DNA of 64,000 bases, taken from the NCBI RefSeq assembly GCF_018982965.1, contig NZ_JACBYP010000022.1:24640-88639 (forward strand). Direction: 5' to 3'. A program made the position numbers and the translations under genes. Every line of letters starts with the position of its first letter. Within the stretch, counting starts at the first letter, position 1. The notes under the pieces are model-generated. The model was not told the origin of the DNA and searched no databases. It saw only the letters and a program-made list of their open reading frames with translations. Shown here one piece after another: positions 1-8,690 of this stretch. Origin of the DNA: Streptomyces mayonensis (GTDB taxonomy: Bacteria; Actinomycetota; Actinomycetes; Streptomycetales; Streptomycetaceae).

Positions 1-338
1 TAGCTGAGCATGCCCGCGGTGAGGGCCGAGGTGACCACGGCGACACCCGCCGACAGGTCGAACTCGCCGCCGATCATCAGCAGGGCGACGGGGAGCGCCA
101 TGATGCCGATGGTGGACGACTGGTACAGCACCGTCGCCATGGAGCTGCCGTCGCGGACCGTGGGGGCGGCGATCAGGAAGAAGACGAACACCGCGACGGC
201 GCCGAGGAAGACCCCGACCTCGGGCCGGGCGAGCAGCCTGAGCGCCACGGAGCGCTCGCGGGTCCGCCCGTCGGTCTGCCGGGGTCCGGGAGCCGGCGGT
301 GTGGTCACCGCCGGCTCAGCCTGTTGGGTCATGCTCAT
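1..338 (-). CDS. ABC transporter permease of the inositol/ribose (RbsC) type, partial at window edge
   Basis: The first ~112 codons of an integral-membrane sugar permease are visible; the rest lies beyond position 1. A soluble Pro/Ala-rich N-terminus is followed by one clear hydrophobic helix, and then by the sequence around 'IGGEFDLSAG', which is the hallmark of the BPD_transp_2 (RbsC/XylH) permease family. The ATG at 338 overlaps the TGA of the upstream binding-protein gene by one base (TGATG), so the two are translationally coupled. With the binding protein it should form a sugar importer; the ATPase is presumably further left. Substrate myo-inositol is inferred only from the divergently transcribed iol catabolic genes. 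Confidence 0.88.
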   Translation of the reverse strand, partial: MSMTQQAEPAVTTPPAPGPRQTDGRTRERSVALRLLARPEVGVFLGAVAVFVFFLIAAPTVRDGSSMATVLYQSSTIGIMALPVALLMIGGEFDLSAGVAVVTSALTAGMLS

Positions 339-1360
339 CACCGGGTGCCCTTCGAGGCGAACTCGGCGACGGCCTTCACGTTGGACTTGTCGACGAAGGC
401 CGGTCCGGTCAGCACCGGCTGCTCACCGCCGCCGCTGTAGTTGCCGTTGTTCTTGTAGAGCCACAGGCCGTCGATCGCGAGGTAGCCCTGGAGGTAGGGC
501 TGCTGGTCGACGGCGAAGGCGATGTCGCCCTTGTCGATGGCGCCGGTCAGCTCCTTGTTGAGGTCGAAGGTGGCGACCTTCGCGTCACTGCCGGACTCGT
601 CCACCGACTGCACGGCCGTCATGGCGAACGGCGCGCCCAGCGTGACGAGGTGGTCGATGTCGGCGTCCTGCTTGAGCTTGGCGGTGATGGTGGACTTCAC
701 CGAGGGCATGTCGGTGCCGTCGACGTACAGGTTCTCGATCGAGCCCTCGAAGGTCTTCTTCACGCCGTCGCAGCGCTGGGTGAGGCCGACGTTGCCCTGT
801 TCGTGGAGCACGCAGACCGCGTTCTTCGCGCCGTCCTCGTTGAGCCGCTTGCCGAGCGCCTCGCCGGCCACGGTCTCGTCCTGGCCGAAGAACTCCATCA
901 GGCCGAGCTTCTTCCAGTCCGCCAGACCGGAGTTGAGCCCGACCACGGGTATGCCGGCCTTCTGGGCCTTGCCGAGGACGCTGCGCAGGGCGTCCGGCTT
1001 GGCGAGGGTGACGGCGATGCCGTCCACCTTCTGGTCGATCGCGTTCTGCACCAGGTTGGCCTGGTTGCCGGCGCTCGGGTCGGAGGAGTAGACGAGCTTG
1101 ATGTTGTCCTTGTCGGCGGCGGCCTGGGCGCCCTTGCGGACGATGTCCCAGAAGGTGTCGCCGGCCGCCTGATGGGTGACCAGGGCGACGGTCATGCGCG
1201 GGGTGTTCGCCTTGCCCGCGGAGGCACCCGAGTCCCCCTCCTCGTCGGCCTTCTTGCCGCCCGAGCTGCTGGAGCAGCCGGCGAGGGTCAGGGCCGCGGC
1301 GGCGGCGAGGGCCACGGCAGGGGCGAATCTGCGGGGGCGGGCGTGCGAAGAGCGGTCCAT
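338..1360 (-). CDS. Sugar (probably myo-inositol) ABC transporter substrate-binding lipoprotein
   Basis: A type I periplasmic-binding-protein fold (Peripla_BP_4, RbsB-like) that captures sugar outside the cell and delivers it to the permease encoded next. A basic, hydrophobic signal sequence ends in a lipobox 'LAGC' at about Cys29, followed by a Ser/Gly/Lys-rich linker and a roughly 300-residue binding domain ('GIPVVGLNSG' hinge region). I chose the ATG at 1360 because AGGA lies just upstream; the in-frame GTG at 1372 would add four residues and has no spaced ribosome site. It is transcribed divergently from iolC across a palindromic control region, which is the main reason to call inositol as substrate. 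Confidence 0.88.
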   Translation of the reverse strand: MDRSSHARPRRFAPAVALAAAAALTLAGCSSSSGGKKADEEGDSGASAGKANTPRMTVALVTHQAAGDTFWDIVRKGAQAAADKDNIKLVYSSDPSAGNQANLVQNAIDQKVDGIAVTLAKPDALRSVLGKAQKAGIPVVGLNSGLADWKKLGLMEFFGQDETVAGEALGKRLNEDGAKNAVCVLHEQGNVGLTQRCDGVKKTFEGSIENLYVDGTDMPSVKSTITAKLKQDADIDHLVTLGAPFAMTAVQSVDESGSDAKVATFDLNKELTGAIDKGDIAFAVDQQPYLQGYLAIDGLWLYKNNGNYSGGGEQPVLTGPAFVDKSNVKAVAEFASKGTR

Positions 1361-1469
1361 CTTTTCCTGCACCTCACTGTGCGACTGTGCGACGGGGAAG
1401 GCCGTGTGCCAGACCGGAAGAACGGCTGTTGCTGCGCTGGGACCGGATACAAGTCCTTGAGACGCCTGC

Positions 1470-1533
1470 TGTCAATGCTTTGTCAAGACATCATTTCACT
1501 CACAGGTCCGAATGTAAGTACAAAGTATTGACA
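1470..1533. promoter_or_regulatory. Divergent inositol promoter/operator with long inverted repeat
   Basis: Two 14-base arms, TGTCAATGCTTTGT (1470-1483) and ACAAAGTATTGACA (1520-1533), are inverted copies matching at 13 of 14 positions with 36 bases between. Each arm contains a perfect TTGACA: 1475-1470 reading left and 1528-1533 reading right. The rightward one is followed after 17 bases by TACACC (1551-1556) before iolC; the leftward one after 17 bases by TTGTAT before the binding-protein gene. The layout fits a repressor that blocks both -35 elements. The obvious candidate is the GntR protein encoded at 6411-7196, but that link is inferred. Confidence 0.68.
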
Positions 1534-1598
1534 GCGTCGTCCAGGAGTCATACACCTGGGAGGCGGCAGGCCCCCGCCCAGCCCGAGGAGCGTCGCAC

Positions 1599-2561
1599 AT
1601 GGCCGAGTCAGTCCAGCATTTCGATCTGATCACGATGGGTCGCATCGGTGTTGATCTCTATCCCTTGCAGACCGGCGTGCCCCTGGGGGAGGTCGAGACC
1701 TTCGGCAAGTTCCTCGGTGGTTCGGCCAGCAACGTGGCGGTCGCGGCGGCCCGGCTCGGCCGCGCCTCGGCCGTCGTCACCCGCACGGGCGACGATCCCT
1801 TCGCAGCCTATCTGCACACGGCGCTCAAGGAGTTCGGGGTGGACGACCGATGGGTCACCCCGGTCGCCGCGTACCCGACACCCGTGACGTTCTGCGAGAT
1901 CTTCCCGCCGGACGACTTCCCGCTGTACTTCTACCGCCGCCCCAAGGCACCGGACCTGGAGATCCACCCCGAGGAACTGGACCTCGACGCGATCCGGGCG
2001 GCCTCGATCTTCTGGATGACCGGCACCGGGCTCAGCGAGGAGCCGAGCCGCACGGCGACGCTGGCCGCCCTCGCCCACCGCGCGAAGTCCGGCACGACGG
2101 TCTTCGACCTCGACTGGCGCCCCATGTTCTGGACCGACCCGGACCAGGCACGCCCGCACTACGCCGAGGCGCTGCGGCACGCGACCGTGGCGGTCGGCAA
2201 CGTGGCGGAGTGCGAGGTGGCGACGGGCGAGCGCGAACCCCGGGCGTGCGCCGAGGCGTTGCTCGCCGCGGGCGTGGAGCTGGCCGTCGTCAAGCAGGGT
2301 CCGAAGGGCGTGCTCGCCGTGCACCGCGACGGCCGGTCGGCCGAGGTGCCGCCGGTCCCGGTCGACGTGGTAAACGGCCTCGGCGCGGGCGACGCGTTCG
2401 GCGGCGCCCTGTGTCACGGTCTGCTGTCCGGCTGGGACCTGGAGCGGACCATGCGGTACGCCAACGCGGCCGGCGCCCTCGTCGCCTCCCGTCTCGCCTG
2501 TTCCTCCGCGATGCCCACCGGGGCCGAGGTCGACGACCTCCTCGCGCGCACGACTGCCTGA
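1599..2561 (+). CDS. iolC: 5-dehydro-2-deoxygluconokinase
   Basis: A PfkB-family sugar kinase of 320 residues that phosphorylates 5-dehydro-2-deoxy-D-gluconate in the myo-inositol pathway. The N-terminal 'MGRIGVDLYP' and 'GGSASNVAVAAARLG' are characteristic of IolC, and the PfkB signature 'VNGLGAGDAFGG' lies at about residues 258-269, with its Asp near 265 as catalytic base. The ATG follows 'CCCGAGGAGCGTCGCAC', a good ribosome site. It is the first gene of a rightward run iolC - aldolase - iolB - iolD - gntR, opposite the uptake genes. The assignment is firm by motif and neighbourhood. Confidence 0.95.
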   Translation: MAESVQHFDLITMGRIGVDLYPLQTGVPLGEVETFGKFLGGSASNVAVAAARLGRASAVVTRTGDDPFAAYLHTALKEFGVDDRWVTPVAAYPTPVTFCEIFPPDDFPLYFYRRPKAPDLEIHPEELDLDAIRAASIFWMTGTGLSEEPSRTATLAALAHRAKSGTTVFDLDWRPMFWTDPDQARPHYAEALRHATVAVGNVAECEVATGEREPRACAEALLAAGVELAVVKQGPKGVLAVHRDGRSAEVPPVPVDVVNGLGAGDAFGGALCHGLLSGWDLERTMRYANAAGALVASRLACSSAMPTGAEVDDLLARTTA

Positions 2562-2575
2562 ACGGAGCTTTCGTC

Positions 2576-3472
2576 TTGTCCCCCAGCATCCCCAGCATCG
2601 CCGACCTCACCACGGTCAGAGCCCGGCACCCGGAGGCGATCGCCGAGGCCGCCGCCCGACGGGTGCGCCGGCCCCTGATCGGCGACTCCGGCCGCCTGAT
2701 GATCGTGGCCGCCGACCACCCGGCGCGCGGCTCGCTCGGTGTCGGCGACCGCCGGCTCGCCATGGCCAACCGGGCCGACCTGCTGGAACGCCTGTGCACC
2801 GCACTGTCCCGGCCCGGCGTCGACGGAGTGCTCGCCACCGCGGACGTGCTCGAGGACCTGCTGCTGCTCGGGGTGCTGGAGAACAAGGTGGTCATGGGCT
2901 CGATGAACCGCGGCGGCCTCGCCGGCGCCGCCTTCGAGATGGACGACCGCTTCACCGGCCACCGCGCCGAGGACATCGAGCGCCTGCGCTTCGACGCGGG
3001 CAAACTGCTGCTGCGCATCGACTACGCCGACACGGGCTCGCTGACCACGCTGGAGGCGAGCGCCCGTGCGGTCGACGCGATGGCCGCGCGCGAACTCCCG
3101 GTCTTCGTCGAGCCGTTCATCTCCCACCGGGTAGACGGCCGGGTCCGCAACGACCTCTCCGCCGAGGCCGTCACCCGCTCCGTCGCGGTCGCGTCGGGCC
3201 TCGGCGGCACGTCCGCCTACACCTGGCTGAAACTGCCCGTCACCCACGACCCGGACGACATGGCCGAGGTCCTGGAGACCTCCACGCTCCCCGCGGTCCT
3301 GCTCGGCGGGGACATAGGGGGCTCCCCCGCGGACCAGAACGCCGCCTACGAACGCTGGCGCAAGGCACTGCGGCTGCCCACCGTGCAGGGCATGGTCGTC
3401 GGCCGCTCGCTGCTCTACCCGGCCGGGGGCAGCGTGGAGGAGGCCGTGGACACGGCCGTCGGACTGCTGTGA
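2576..3472 (+). CDS. Cgl0158-type (beta/alpha)8-barrel aldolase-like protein of the inositol cluster
   Basis: A 298-residue protein of the family found beside iolC in actinobacteria (Cgl0158-like). It has 'IVAADHPARG' near the N-terminus and a late 'VQGMVVGRSLLYP', as in class I aldolase barrels, with a conserved 'KLLLRIDY' strand. Position and fold suggest that it cleaves 6-phospho-5-dehydro-2-deoxygluconate, the IolJ step, which is otherwise missing here; this is inference. The best start is the TTG at 2576: GGAG at 2564-2567 is spaced 8 bases from it, 14 bases after the iolC stop, and no ATG or GTG starts the conserved N-terminus. The TTG start may lower expression. Confidence 0.82.
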   Translation: MSPSIPSIADLTTVRARHPEAIAEAAARRVRRPLIGDSGRLMIVAADHPARGSLGVGDRRLAMANRADLLERLCTALSRPGVDGVLATADVLEDLLLLGVLENKVVMGSMNRGGLAGAAFEMDDRFTGHRAEDIERLRFDAGKLLLRIDYADTGSLTTLEASARAVDAMAARELPVFVEPFISHRVDGRVRNDLSAEAVTRSVAVASGLGGTSAYTWLKLPVTHDPDDMAEVLETSTLPAVLLGGDIGGSPADQNAAYERWRKALRLPTVQGMVVGRSLLYPAGGSVEEAVDTAVGLL

Positions 3473-3510
3473 CCGGGAAGGGACACGAGCCGTGACCGGT
3501 AGACGGACAC

Positions 3511-3550
3511 GGGCTGCGGCCGGGGAACAGACAAGGGCTGCGGCCGGGAA
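3511..3550 (+). repeat. Short degenerate direct repeat between aldolase gene and iolB
   Basis: The 120-base gap between these genes carries imperfect copies of a unit beginning GGGCTGCGGCCGGG, at 3511 and 3535 (period 24), followed by AAC. Flanking GGACACG words at 3481, 3505 and 3551 look like further decayed copies. No terminator hairpin is evident, so iolB is probably still cotranscribed. It most likely arose by replication slippage. Confidence 0.5.
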
Positions 3551-3592
3551 CGGACACGACAAGAGGCGCGCAAGGACGCGGAGGAGCAGACG

Positions 3593-4489
3593 ATGACGTA
3601 CCACCTTCCCGCGGGCGGGGCCGCGGCGGACGGACCGTACGCCGTGGACGTGACGCCCGAGGGCGCCGGCTGGGGCTACAGCAGCCTGCGCGTGGTGAAC
3701 CTGCCGCCCGGCGGCAGCCACAGTTTCGACAGCGGCGAGAGCGAGTGGATCGTCCTGCCGCTGAGCGGCGGCTGCACGGTCACGGCCGCCGACGACTTCG
3801 GCAAGGACACCTTCGAACTCGCCGGACGCGACAGCGTGTTCGCCGGGGTCACCGACTTCGCGTACGTGCCGCGCGAGTCCCGTACGACGGTGACGTCCAC
3901 CGGCGGCGGCCGGTTCGCCCTGTCCGGGGCCCGCTGCACCCGACGGCTGCCCGCACGGTACGGGCCGGCGTCCTCGGTCCCGGTGGAGCTGCGCGGCACC
4001 GGATCCTGCTCGCGGCAGGTCAACAACTTCGGCGCGGCGGGCGTGTTCGAGTGCGACAAGCTCATCGCCGTCGAGGTGCTCACGCCCGGCGGCAACTGGT
4101 CCTCCTTCCCACCCCACAAGCACGACGAGCACCGGGCGGGCGAGGAGTCGGTGCTCGAGGAGATCTACTACTTCGAGTTCGCGGACCACGACGGCACCCC
4201 CGGCCTGGGCTACCAGCGGGTCTCCCCGTCCGGTCGGGGCCACGGCACCGACGTGCTGGCCGAGGTGCGCGACGGGGACGTCGTGCTGATCCCCGACGGC
4301 TGGCACGGCCCGTCGATGGCGGTCCCCGGCCACCACATGTACTACCTCAACGTCATGGCCGGTCCGGAGGCCGAGCGCGCCTGGCTGATCTGCGACCACC
4401 CCGACCACGCGTGGATCCGGGACACCTGGTCCGACAGCCCGGTCGACCCCCGACTCCCCCTCTACACCGCACCGGAGAGGTCCGCATGA
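3593..4489 (+). CDS. iolB: 5-deoxy-glucuronate isomerase
   Basis: A 298-residue bicupin of the KduI/IolB family that isomerises 5-deoxy-D-glucuronate to 5-dehydro-2-deoxy-D-gluconate, feeding IolC. The C-terminal cupin contains 'FPPHKHDEH' (His175, His177, His180), the metal-binding cluster of IolB, and later 'DGWHGP'. Length matches the family. The ATG at 3593 follows GGAGGAGCAGACG. The gene ends by overlapping iolD with ATGA, so the two are coupled. It requires iolE and iolG activities upstream in the pathway; neither iolE nor iolA/mmsA is in this window. Confidence 0.94.
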   Translation: MTYHLPAGGAAADGPYAVDVTPEGAGWGYSSLRVVNLPPGGSHSFDSGESEWIVLPLSGGCTVTAADDFGKDTFELAGRDSVFAGVTDFAYVPRESRTTVTSTGGGRFALSGARCTRRLPARYGPASSVPVELRGTGSCSRQVNNFGAAGVFECDKLIAVEVLTPGGNWSSFPPHKHDEHRAGEESVLEEIYYFEFADHDGTPGLGYQRVSPSGRGHGTDVLAEVRDGDVVLIPDGWHGPSMAVPGHHMYYLNVMAGPEAERAWLICDHPDHAWIRDTWSDSPVDPRLPLYTAPERSA

Positions 4490-6360
4490 GCACCGCCGCC
4501 ACCCGCCGACTGACCACCGCCCAGGCCCTGGTGCGCTTCCTGGCCGCGCAGTACACCGAGCGCGACGGCGTACGACGCCGCCTGATCACCGGCACCTGGG
4601 GCATCTTCGGCCACGGCAACGTGGCCGGACTCGGCCAGGCGCTCGTCGAGTACGGCGACGTGATGCCGTTCCACCAGGGCCGCAACGAGCAGGCCATGGT
4701 GCACGCGGCCGTCGGCCACGCCCGCCAGCTGGACCGGCTCTCGGCGCAGGCGGTGACGACGTCCATCGGCCCCGGCGCCACCAACCTGGTCACCGGCGCC
4801 GCGCTCGCCACCATCAACCGCCTGCCGGTCCTGCTGCTGCCCGGCGACTACTTCGCCTCGCACGCCGCCGACCCGCTGCTCCAGCAACTGGAACACCCGG
4901 TCGAGGCCGACGTGTCGGTGAACGACGCCCTGCGGCCCGTCTCCCGCTACTTCGACCGCGTCACCCGCCCCGAGGCCCTCGTCGCCTCCGCGCTGAGGGC
5001 CGTACGGGTCCTCACCGACCCGGCGGAGACCGGCGCGGTCACCCTGGCGCTCCCGCAGGACGTGCAGACGGAGGCCCACGACTGGCCCGAGGAGTTCTTC
5101 GCCGACCGCGTCTGGCGGGTCCGCCGCCCCGCGCCCGACCCCGACGAACTCACCGAAGCGGTGCGGGCGGTCCGCGCCGCCGAACGCCCGCTGATCGTCG
5201 CGGGCGGCGGAGTCCACCACAGCGGGGCCGAGCAGGCCCTGAAGGCACTCGTGGACGCCACCGGCATCCCGGTCGCCTCCACCCAGGCGGGCAAGGGCGC
5301 CCTGCGCCACGACCACCCGGCCGACCTCGGCGGGATCGGCCACACCGGCACCGCGGTCAGCGACGACCTCGCCCGCACCGCCGACCTGGTGATCGGCGTC
5401 GGCACCCGCTACTCGGACTTCACCACGGCCTCCGGCACCCTCTTCCAGCACCCGGACGTCCGCTTCCTGAACCTCAACATCACCGCCTTCGACGCCCACA
5501 AGCTCGCCGCCCGCACCCTGGTCTGCGACGCGCGGGCGGGGCTGGCGGCGCTGACGGAGGCGCTGTCCGGCCACCGCGTGGACGCGGCGTACGAGACGGA
5601 GTACCGCGCGGGGAAGGTCCGCCTGGACGAGACGGTCCGGGCGGCCTTCCGGGCCGACGACGACGGCGCGGTGCCGACCCAGACGCAGGTCCTCGGCGCC
5701 CTGGACGCGGTGGTCGGCGACGAGGACGTGGTGATCAACGCGGCGGGCTCGCTCCCCGGCGACCTGCACAAGCTGTGGCGGGCCCGGTCCCCGCGCCAGT
5801 ACCACCTGGAGTACGGCTACTCCTGCATGGGCTACGAGATCCCGGCCGCCCTCGGCGTCCAGCAGGCCGCGCCGGACGCACCGGTGTGGGCCCTGGTCGG
5901 CGACGGCACGTATCTGATGAACCCGACGGAGATCGTCACGGCCGTCCAGGAGAAGCTGCCGGTGAAGCTGGTCCTGGTCCAGAACCACGGCTACGCCTCG
6001 ATCGGCGGCCTGTCCGAGTCGGTGGGCGCCGAACGCTTCGGCACCGACTACCGCCACCGCGCCGCCGACGGCTCCTTCACGGGCGCCCCGCTCCCCGTCG
6101 ACCTGGCCGCCAACGCGGCCAGCCTCGGCATGGACGTACTGCGCGCCAAGACGGTGCGGGAGCTGCGCGAGGCCCTGGTGACGGCCCGCGCGGCGACCCG
6201 CCCGACGTGCGTGTACGTGGAGACGGCACCCGCGTCGGCGGATCTCCCGGCCGAGGCCTGGTGGGACGTGCCGGTGGCCGAGGTGTCGGCCCGCGACGCC
6301 GCGACGAACGCCCGGACGGCCTACGAGCGCTCCGTCGCCGACCGCCGCCACCACCTCTGA
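4486..6360 (+). CDS. iolD: 3D-(3,5/4)-trihydroxycyclohexane-1,2-dione hydrolase, ThDP-dependent
   Basis: A 624-residue thiamine-diphosphate enzyme that opens the inositol ring by hydrolysing trihydroxycyclohexane-1,2-dione to 5-deoxyglucuronate. The three-domain acetolactate-synthase architecture is visible: an N-terminal PYR domain with 'QGRNEQAMVHAA' (Glu activating ThDP), a central domain, and a C-terminal PP domain with 'VGDGTYLMNPTEI' and 'QNHGYASIGG', the metal/ThDP motif, near residues 470-505. The start ATG at 4486 sits inside the iolB stop (ATGA overlap). The 50-base gap to the next gene suggests that the regulator is in the same transcript. Confidence 0.95.
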   Translation: MSTAATRRLTTAQALVRFLAAQYTERDGVRRRLITGTWGIFGHGNVAGLGQALVEYGDVMPFHQGRNEQAMVHAAVGHARQLDRLSAQAVTTSIGPGATNLVTGAALATINRLPVLLLPGDYFASHAADPLLQQLEHPVEADVSVNDALRPVSRYFDRVTRPEALVASALRAVRVLTDPAETGAVTLALPQDVQTEAHDWPEEFFADRVWRVRRPAPDPDELTEAVRAVRAAERPLIVAGGGVHHSGAEQALKALVDATGIPVASTQAGKGALRHDHPADLGGIGHTGTAVSDDLARTADLVIGVGTRYSDFTTASGTLFQHPDVRFLNLNITAFDAHKLAARTLVCDARAGLAALTEALSGHRVDAAYETEYRAGKVRLDETVRAAFRADDDGAVPTQTQVLGALDAVVGDEDVVINAAGSLPGDLHKLWRARSPRQYHLEYGYSCMGYEIPAALGVQQAAPDAPVWALVGDGTYLMNPTEIVTAVQEKLPVKLVLVQNHGYASIGGLSESVGAERFGTDYRHRAADGSFTGAPLPVDLAANAASLGMDVLRAKTVRELREALVTARAATRPTCVYVETAPASADLPAEAWWDVPVAEVSARDAATNARTAYERSVADRRHHL

Positions 6361-6410
6361 CGTCTCGCGCCCGCCCCACTGCCCGTCGCCTACGCAAGGG
6401 AGGTCCGTCC

Positions 6411-7196
6411 ATGGCGAAGACCGGCGGCCCCGCACGTGCCGTGAGCGCCGCCGCGCTCAGCACCCTGGACTTCGCCCTGGACCGGAGCAGTCCGGTGCCG
6501 CTCTACTACCAGCTCGCCCAGCAGCTGGAGGCGGCGATCGAGCACGGCGTCCTCGCGCCGGGGAACCTGCTGGGCAACGAGGTGGACCTCTCCGTGCGCC
6601 TCGGGCTGTCCCGGCCGACCGTCCGCCAGGCCATCCAGTCGCTCGTCGACAAGGGGCTGCTGGTCCGGCGGCGGGGGGTGGGCACCCAGGTGGTGCACAG
6701 CCAGGTCAAGCGCCCGCTGGAGCTGAGCAGCCTCTACGACGACCTGGAGGCGGCCGGGCAGGGCCCCGGCACGCGGGTGATGCGCCACGCGTGCGTCCCG
6801 GCACCCGCCGACGCGGCGGCGGCGCTGGGCGTCGCGGAGGACGCCGAGGTCGTCGTCCTGGAACGGGTGCGGCTCACCCACGGCCAGCCGGTGGCGCTGC
6901 TGTGCAACTACCTTCCGGCGGGCCTGCTGGAGCTCGACGACGCCCGGCTGGAGTCGACCGGCCTGTACCGGTTGCTGCGCACGTCGGGCATCGTTCTGCA
7001 CAGCGCCCGCCAGACCGTCGGGGCCCGCACGGCCGGCCGCGAGGAGGCCGCGCGCCTCGACGAACCGGAGGGCGCCGCACTGCTCACCATGCAGCGCACG
7101 GCCTACGACGACACGGGCCGGCCGGTCGAGTACGGCACCCACATCTACCGCGCGTCCCGGTACGCGTTCGACTTCCAGCTACTGGTCAGGTCCTGA
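6411..7196 (+). CDS. GntR-family (HutC/UTRA) transcriptional regulator, probable inositol repressor
   Basis: A 261-residue protein with an N-terminal winged helix-turn-helix ('PLYYQLAQQLEAAIEHG', recognition helix in 'LGLSRPTVRQAIQSLVDKG', about residues 27-85) and a C-terminal UTRA effector domain ending '...YEYGTHIYRASRYAF'-like. The ATG at 6411 follows AAGGGAGG at ideal distance. As last gene of the iol run it would autoregulate and is the natural candidate to bind the inverted repeat at 1470-1533; the inducer would be an inositol pathway intermediate. Family is clear; target and ligand are inferred from position. Confidence 0.88.
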   Translation: MAKTGGPARAVSAAALSTLDFALDRSSPVPLYYQLAQQLEAAIEHGVLAPGNLLGNEVDLSVRLGLSRPTVRQAIQSLVDKGLLVRRRGVGTQVVHSQVKRPLELSSLYDDLEAAGQGPGTRVMRHACVPAPADAAAALGVAEDAEVVVLERVRLTHGQPVALLCNYLPAGLLELDDARLESTGLYRLLRTSGIVLHSARQTVGARTAGREEAARLDEPEGAALLTMQRTAYDDTGRPVEYGTHIYRASRYAFDFQLLVRS

Positions 7197-7352
7197 CCAC
7201 AACCGGTCACTCCCGTCACCCCAGCCACTCGATCGGGTGATTTCACGAGACCCCTCGCAACCGCACAACATCTCCACAAGTCGTACCTGCGAGCGCGCCG
7301 GGCGCTCCGTCCGACGCAGGGCTCGGACGGCCGTCGACGGGAAAACGACTCT

Positions 7353-8690
7353 GTGGCAATCACCACCGGCACCACCGGCACGAAGCGGCGCAACGCCGTG
7401 CTGGGCCTGTACGACAGCCCGCTGCACAGGGACTGGGCGTTCTGGATGACGTCCGGCTGGGGTGTCCTCACCGGCCTGGCCATCGGCACGAGCGACGAGC
7501 CGAGGACGATGCCCGCGTGGCTCGACACATCACTCGCCGCCCTGACGTTCGCCGGCCTCTTCGGGGTGCTTCCGAGCTGGATCCGGCTGCTGTTCCGACG
7601 ATGGCGGGCGCGCAGACGCCGCCGCGCACGGCAGGCCTCGGTCGGGACTCACGCCGGTGCGGCCTCCAGCGCCCCCAGGCCGCCCGAGCAGCCCTTCCTG
7701 CCGCCGCCCCGGTCCCCGGGCCCGGGTCAGGCACCGCCGGCGGACGGCTCGGGCGGAACCCGGGCGAGGGGCGCGACTGCGGGCGGCGCCGAGGACACGA
7801 CGCTCTCCGTCTCCACGGTCCTGGCCCGCGCCCGGAGCACCATGCCTCACCCCGTGGCCCGCGCCGTCCGCACGCTGCAGCAGGCGCATTCCAGCAAGGG
7901 GCAGTACGAGGCGGTCCTCGACGCGGCCGAAACCCTGGCGATCTGCGTCAGTGTCACATCGGCCGCACTGCTGCGGAAGTACGGTGAGAGCTCAGCGCCG
8001 GGGGCCGGGGCGGCCCTGCACCATGTGTCGCTGCTCCGCGGTGCCCTGCTCGGCAGGGACGCCACCTTCGGCACCTGGACCAACTGGCTGCAGGAGGTCA
8101 GCCACCTTGCGAACAGCCACCCCACGACGCTGCCGACCGAGCTGGGGCCGCTGAGCGGCGACTCGCACGGTCCTCTTCTGGTCGAACACCTCAACGCCCT
8201 GCGCGCGGAGCGGAATCGGGCGGCGCACGGGGACAGACCTCAGAGCACGGGCGAGTCCGCGCTGCGGGTCCGCGAGATGAGGCCTCACCTCGAGCAGGCG
8301 CTGGTGAAGGCGGGATTCCTCACCCGGACACCCTGGCTGCTCACCGTCACGTCCTCGTACCGGCCGGCGACACGCACCTTCGACGTGGAAGCACGTGACG
8401 CGACGGGCGACCACCCCGACTTCGAACGCCGGAAGTTCAACTGGGCCGAACCCGTGGCCACCAACGTGTTCCACGTGCTGGACGCGGGCGTCCCGGTCAT
8501 GCTGACGCCCTTCGTGGCCAGCCGGTTCTGTCCGCAGTGCGGGCAGGACGAGGTCTGTTACGCCGTGTGGGCCGACAAGGCCGACGGGCCGGCGAAACTC
8601 AAGAGCTTCGCACGGGGCCACACCCTCCACGCAGCCGACCTCGGCGACGAGATCCGCTCGCTTCCCGCCTCCGGACGGGGAACCGGGTGA
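7353..8690 (+). CDS. Membrane-anchored HEPN-like protein with C-terminal CxxC
   Basis: A 445-residue protein of no family I recognise with certainty. Two hydrophobic helices (about residues 29-47 and 58-78) are followed by an Arg-rich stop-transfer and a Pro/Gly linker (about 95-150). A helical domain follows with 'ERNRAAHGD': Arg287-x4-His292 is the RxxxxH pattern of HEPN nucleases and nucleotide-binding domains. The C-terminal domain contains 'FCPQCGQDE', a possible zinc knuckle. It starts with GTG at 7353 after a weak GGGA site. The gene stands alone: the regulator upstream ends 156 bases earlier and two hairpins follow the stop. RNA cleavage or a defence role is only a hypothesis. Confidence 0.7.
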   Translation: MAITTGTTGTKRRNAVLGLYDSPLHRDWAFWMTSGWGVLTGLAIGTSDEPRTMPAWLDTSLAALTFAGLFGVLPSWIRLLFRRWRARRRRRARQASVGTHAGAASSAPRPPEQPFLPPPRSPGPGQAPPADGSGGTRARGATAGGAEDTTLSVSTVLARARSTMPHPVARAVRTLQQAHSSKGQYEAVLDAAETLAICVSVTSAALLRKYGESSAPGAGAALHHVSLLRGALLGRDATFGTWTNWLQEVSHLANSHPTTLPTELGPLSGDSHGPLLVEHLNALRAERNRAAHGDRPQSTGESALRVREMRPHLEQALVKAGFLTRTPWLLTVTSSYRPATRTFDVEARDATGDHPDFERRKFNWAEPVATNVFHVLDAGVPVMLTPFVASRFCPQCGQDEVCYAVWADKADGPAKLKSFARGHTLHAADLGDEIRSLPASGRGTG

